Positions 5,377 through 5,452 of a stretch of 5,452 nucleotides of DNA are shown piece by piece. Numbering within the stretch: position 1 is the stretch's first letter; each line of letters opens with the position of its first letter. Both the position numbers and the translations under genes were made by a program. Source of the stretch: Acholeplasmatales bacterium (GTDB lineage Bacteria > Bacillota_I > Bacilli_A > Acholeplasmatales > Anaeroplasmataceae); contig CAAGJD010000224.1 in NCBI GenBank assembly GCA_900770055.1, positions 1-5,452 of the forward strand, given 5' to 3'. Under the pieces are notes generated by a model. The model was not told the origin of the DNA, ran no database searches, and was given only the letters and a program-made list of their open reading frames with translations.

Positions 5377-5417
5377 ATTTTGTGTTTCCCCAAAATTGAA
5401 TTAGACCCTAAATTAGG
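5376..5417 (+). repeat. Two weak inverted repeats after the small membrane protein gene
   Basis: AATTTTG (5376-5382) pairs with CAAAATT (5391-5397) around an eight-base loop. CCTAA (5407-5411) and TTAGG (5413-5417) flank a single A. Neither has a clean T-tail on the + strand. They may be mRNA 3' structures or a small DNA palindrome. No gene is seen between 5377 and 5426. Confidence 0.4.
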
Positions 5418-5426
5418 CAAAAAAAT

Positions 5427-5452
5427 AAATCCGGATTTTATTCCGGATTTTA
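5427..5452 (+). terminator. Hairpin at the right edge, possibly a bidirectional terminator
   Basis: AAATCCGGA (5427-5435) pairs perfectly with TCCGGATTT (5442-5450) around a six-base loop. On the + strand it follows the small membrane protein gene, but its T-tail is cut by the window end. On the - strand the same stem would be followed by TTATTTTTTT, a good tail for a gene entering from the right. Because TCCGGA is its own reverse complement, the two arms also form an 11-bp direct repeat, TCCGGATTTTA, at 5430-5440 and 5442-5452. Confidence 0.65.

Noticed and set aside
5376..5452. CRISPR-like or insertion-sequence end repeats at the right edge
   Set aside because: The repeats are very short, with no spacers of constant size, no transposase and no matching terminal repeat elsewhere in the window.

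Overview
The window looks like a contig or contig end from a low-GC, AT-rich Bacillota-type bacterium, possibly a gut Bacilli or Mollicutes-related lineage. The signs are strong purine-rich Shine-Dalgarno sites, TTGnnn-17-TATAAT promoters, T-tailed hairpin terminators and a 3'-encoded CCA on the tRNA. TAA, TGA and TAG all end genes, so the standard bacterial code fits. The lineage is inferred from style only. Bases 1-20 are not genomic: they match the end of a common Illumina TruSeq adapter, so natural sequence begins at about base 21.

Layout, all on the + strand. (1) 21-582: C-terminal part of an NrnA-type DHH/DHHA1 phosphoesterase, cut by the contig edge. (2) 600-779: a compact tRNA-Gln(TTG) unit with promoter, leader hairpin, tRNA and terminator. 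(3) 811-2400: a single-gene unit for a 490-residue lipoprotein of unknown function, with its own promoter and terminator. (4) 2406-4154: an ABC-2 type exporter operon (ATPase then permease) whose putative promoter has a 17-bp palindrome between -35 and -10, a likely repressor site. (5) 4169-5103: a two-gene operon of tandem paralogues, each with two DG...E / NG...E loops resembling the TerB fold, with promoter and terminator. (6) 5105-5376: a 70-residue membrane protein with two predicted helices behind two overlapping promoters. (7) 5377-5452: a non-coding tail with small inverted repeats, ending in a strong hairpin that could terminate transcription from either side.

The genes sit in separate transcription units, so linkage is by neighbourhood only. 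The ATPase and permease almost certainly form one transporter. The two TerB-like proteins are probably functionally paired, having arisen by duplication and kept in one transcript. No complete new system can be shown from sequence alone. The best candidates for follow-up are the TerB-like pair, the unrecognised lipoprotein and the palindrome-controlled exporter. Three of the longest possible reading frames use starts that are probably wrong: the Shine-Dalgarno sites indicate 2479, 3363 and 5164.
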